From positions 1-58,848 of the forward strand of contig NZ_JADQAQ010000028.1 of NCBI RefSeq assembly GCF_022129445.1: DNA of 58,848 nt, read 5' to 3'. The notes beneath the pieces were generated by a model. The model had not been told where the DNA came from. It saw only the letters and a program-made list of their open reading frames with translations, and searched no databases. Made by a program: the position numbers and the translations under genes. The DNA is from Photobacterium sp. Ph5 (lineage in GTDB: Bacteria > Pseudomonadota > Gammaproteobacteria > Enterobacterales > Vibrionaceae). Shown here piece by piece: positions 58,569 through 58,848 of this stretch. Positions within the stretch are counted from its first letter, which is position 1, and the number at the start of each line of letters is the position of its first letter.

Positions 58569-58848
58569 TTGTTTGCCCAGCGAAGCTGGCAAACCCGTCA
58601 GGTTGGAAGAAACCTGAATCACCCTGACTGAGGGGAAGATAATCCGAATCGCAAGGGCGTTATTGGCTAACGATAAGGTCTGAAGGAAGCGATAGGAAGT
58701 TAACAATACACAATGAAAGTGAACCTGATTCGGCAATATAGATGGGTAAGTATGCAAAATAGTGCGAAGCCCTATACTCAGTCAGATCTATAGTGTGTTT
58801 GAGGGTGGCATTGTTAACAGGGCGTCAGTGCAGTAACTGGGGAAGCCT
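58569..58848 (+). mobile_element. Probable 5' part of a group II intron (truncated by window)
   Basis: Directly after the terminator T run a structured non-coding stretch begins with GTTTG and a 10-bp hairpin GTTTGCC(C)AGC/GCTGGCAAAC, followed by phrases I associate with bacterial group II intron domain I (AAGGTCTGAAGGAAGC, AACCTGAATCACC and a terminal CTGGGGAAGCCT). No ORF is seen before the edge; a maturase would lie to the right. Insertion just after a terminator hairpin is a known habit of some bacterial intron classes. The 5' GTTTG is not the canonical GTGYG, and the 3' end is out of view, so identification is provisional. Confidence 0.55.

Noticed and set aside
58476..58757. 93-codon minus strand ORF over the right edge
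   Set aside because: Runs across the tsgA terminator and the intron-like structured sequence; composition is not protein-like.

Overview
The window reads as chromosome of a Vibrionaceae gammaproteobacterium, most likely a Photobacterium. This is inferred from the enlarged Vibrio-type FadR, the nhaB/fadR and gapA/msrB neighbourhoods, ToxR-type membrane regulation and an AT-rich genome. No rRNA or tRNA gene was seen.

Bases 1-26.8 kb are mostly conserved core genes: dsbB and nhaB (leftward), fadR, a ToxR/ToxS-like membrane regulator pair with a small outer-membrane barrel behind it, the prkA-yeaH-spoVR operon, a glyoxalase-fold protein, yeaD, gapA, msrB, a DUF2989-type lipoprotein, yeaC, a glutathione transferase, ansA, sppA and fadH. 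A FadR operator lies just upstream of fadH, so regulator and target are in the same window. Next come three leftward cell-envelope genes: an OmpA-family protein, a lipoprotein of unknown function and a YjbH-type outer-membrane protein.

Bases 27.1-51.2 kb hold one long rightward surface-polysaccharide operon. It is preceded by a JUMPstart/ops element, so RfaH control is expected. It contains export and chain-length genes (wza, wzc, with no wzb), UDP-ManNAcA synthesis (wecB, wecC), a flippase, a pyruvyl transferase, a Wzy-like polymerase, acyltransferases, glycosyltransferases, a cassette of unknown protein + two-domain oxidoreductase + heparinase-like protein, and a probable UDP-QuiNAc branch (reductase, initiating transferase, 4,6-dehydratase). 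It ends with a GNAT-like gene and a polysaccharide deacetylase. The central part is very AT-rich and looks horizontally acquired. Two of its genes are split at homopolymeric A tracts.

Bases 51.2-55.8 kb are a compact leftward five-gene block with visibly higher GC. It holds two tyrosine-recombinase-like proteins and three unknown proteins, with no cargo. Two of its ORFs overlap in the -1 frame with an in-phase T TTT TTC slippery heptamer in the overlap. This suggests a 538-residue frameshift fusion, or else a simple frameshift. This block is the best candidate for an undescribed system here.

Bases 56-58.8 kb contain an orphan dTDP-glucose 4,6-dehydratase gene, tsgA with its terminator, and directly after that terminator what looks like the 5' part of a group II intron cut off by the window edge.
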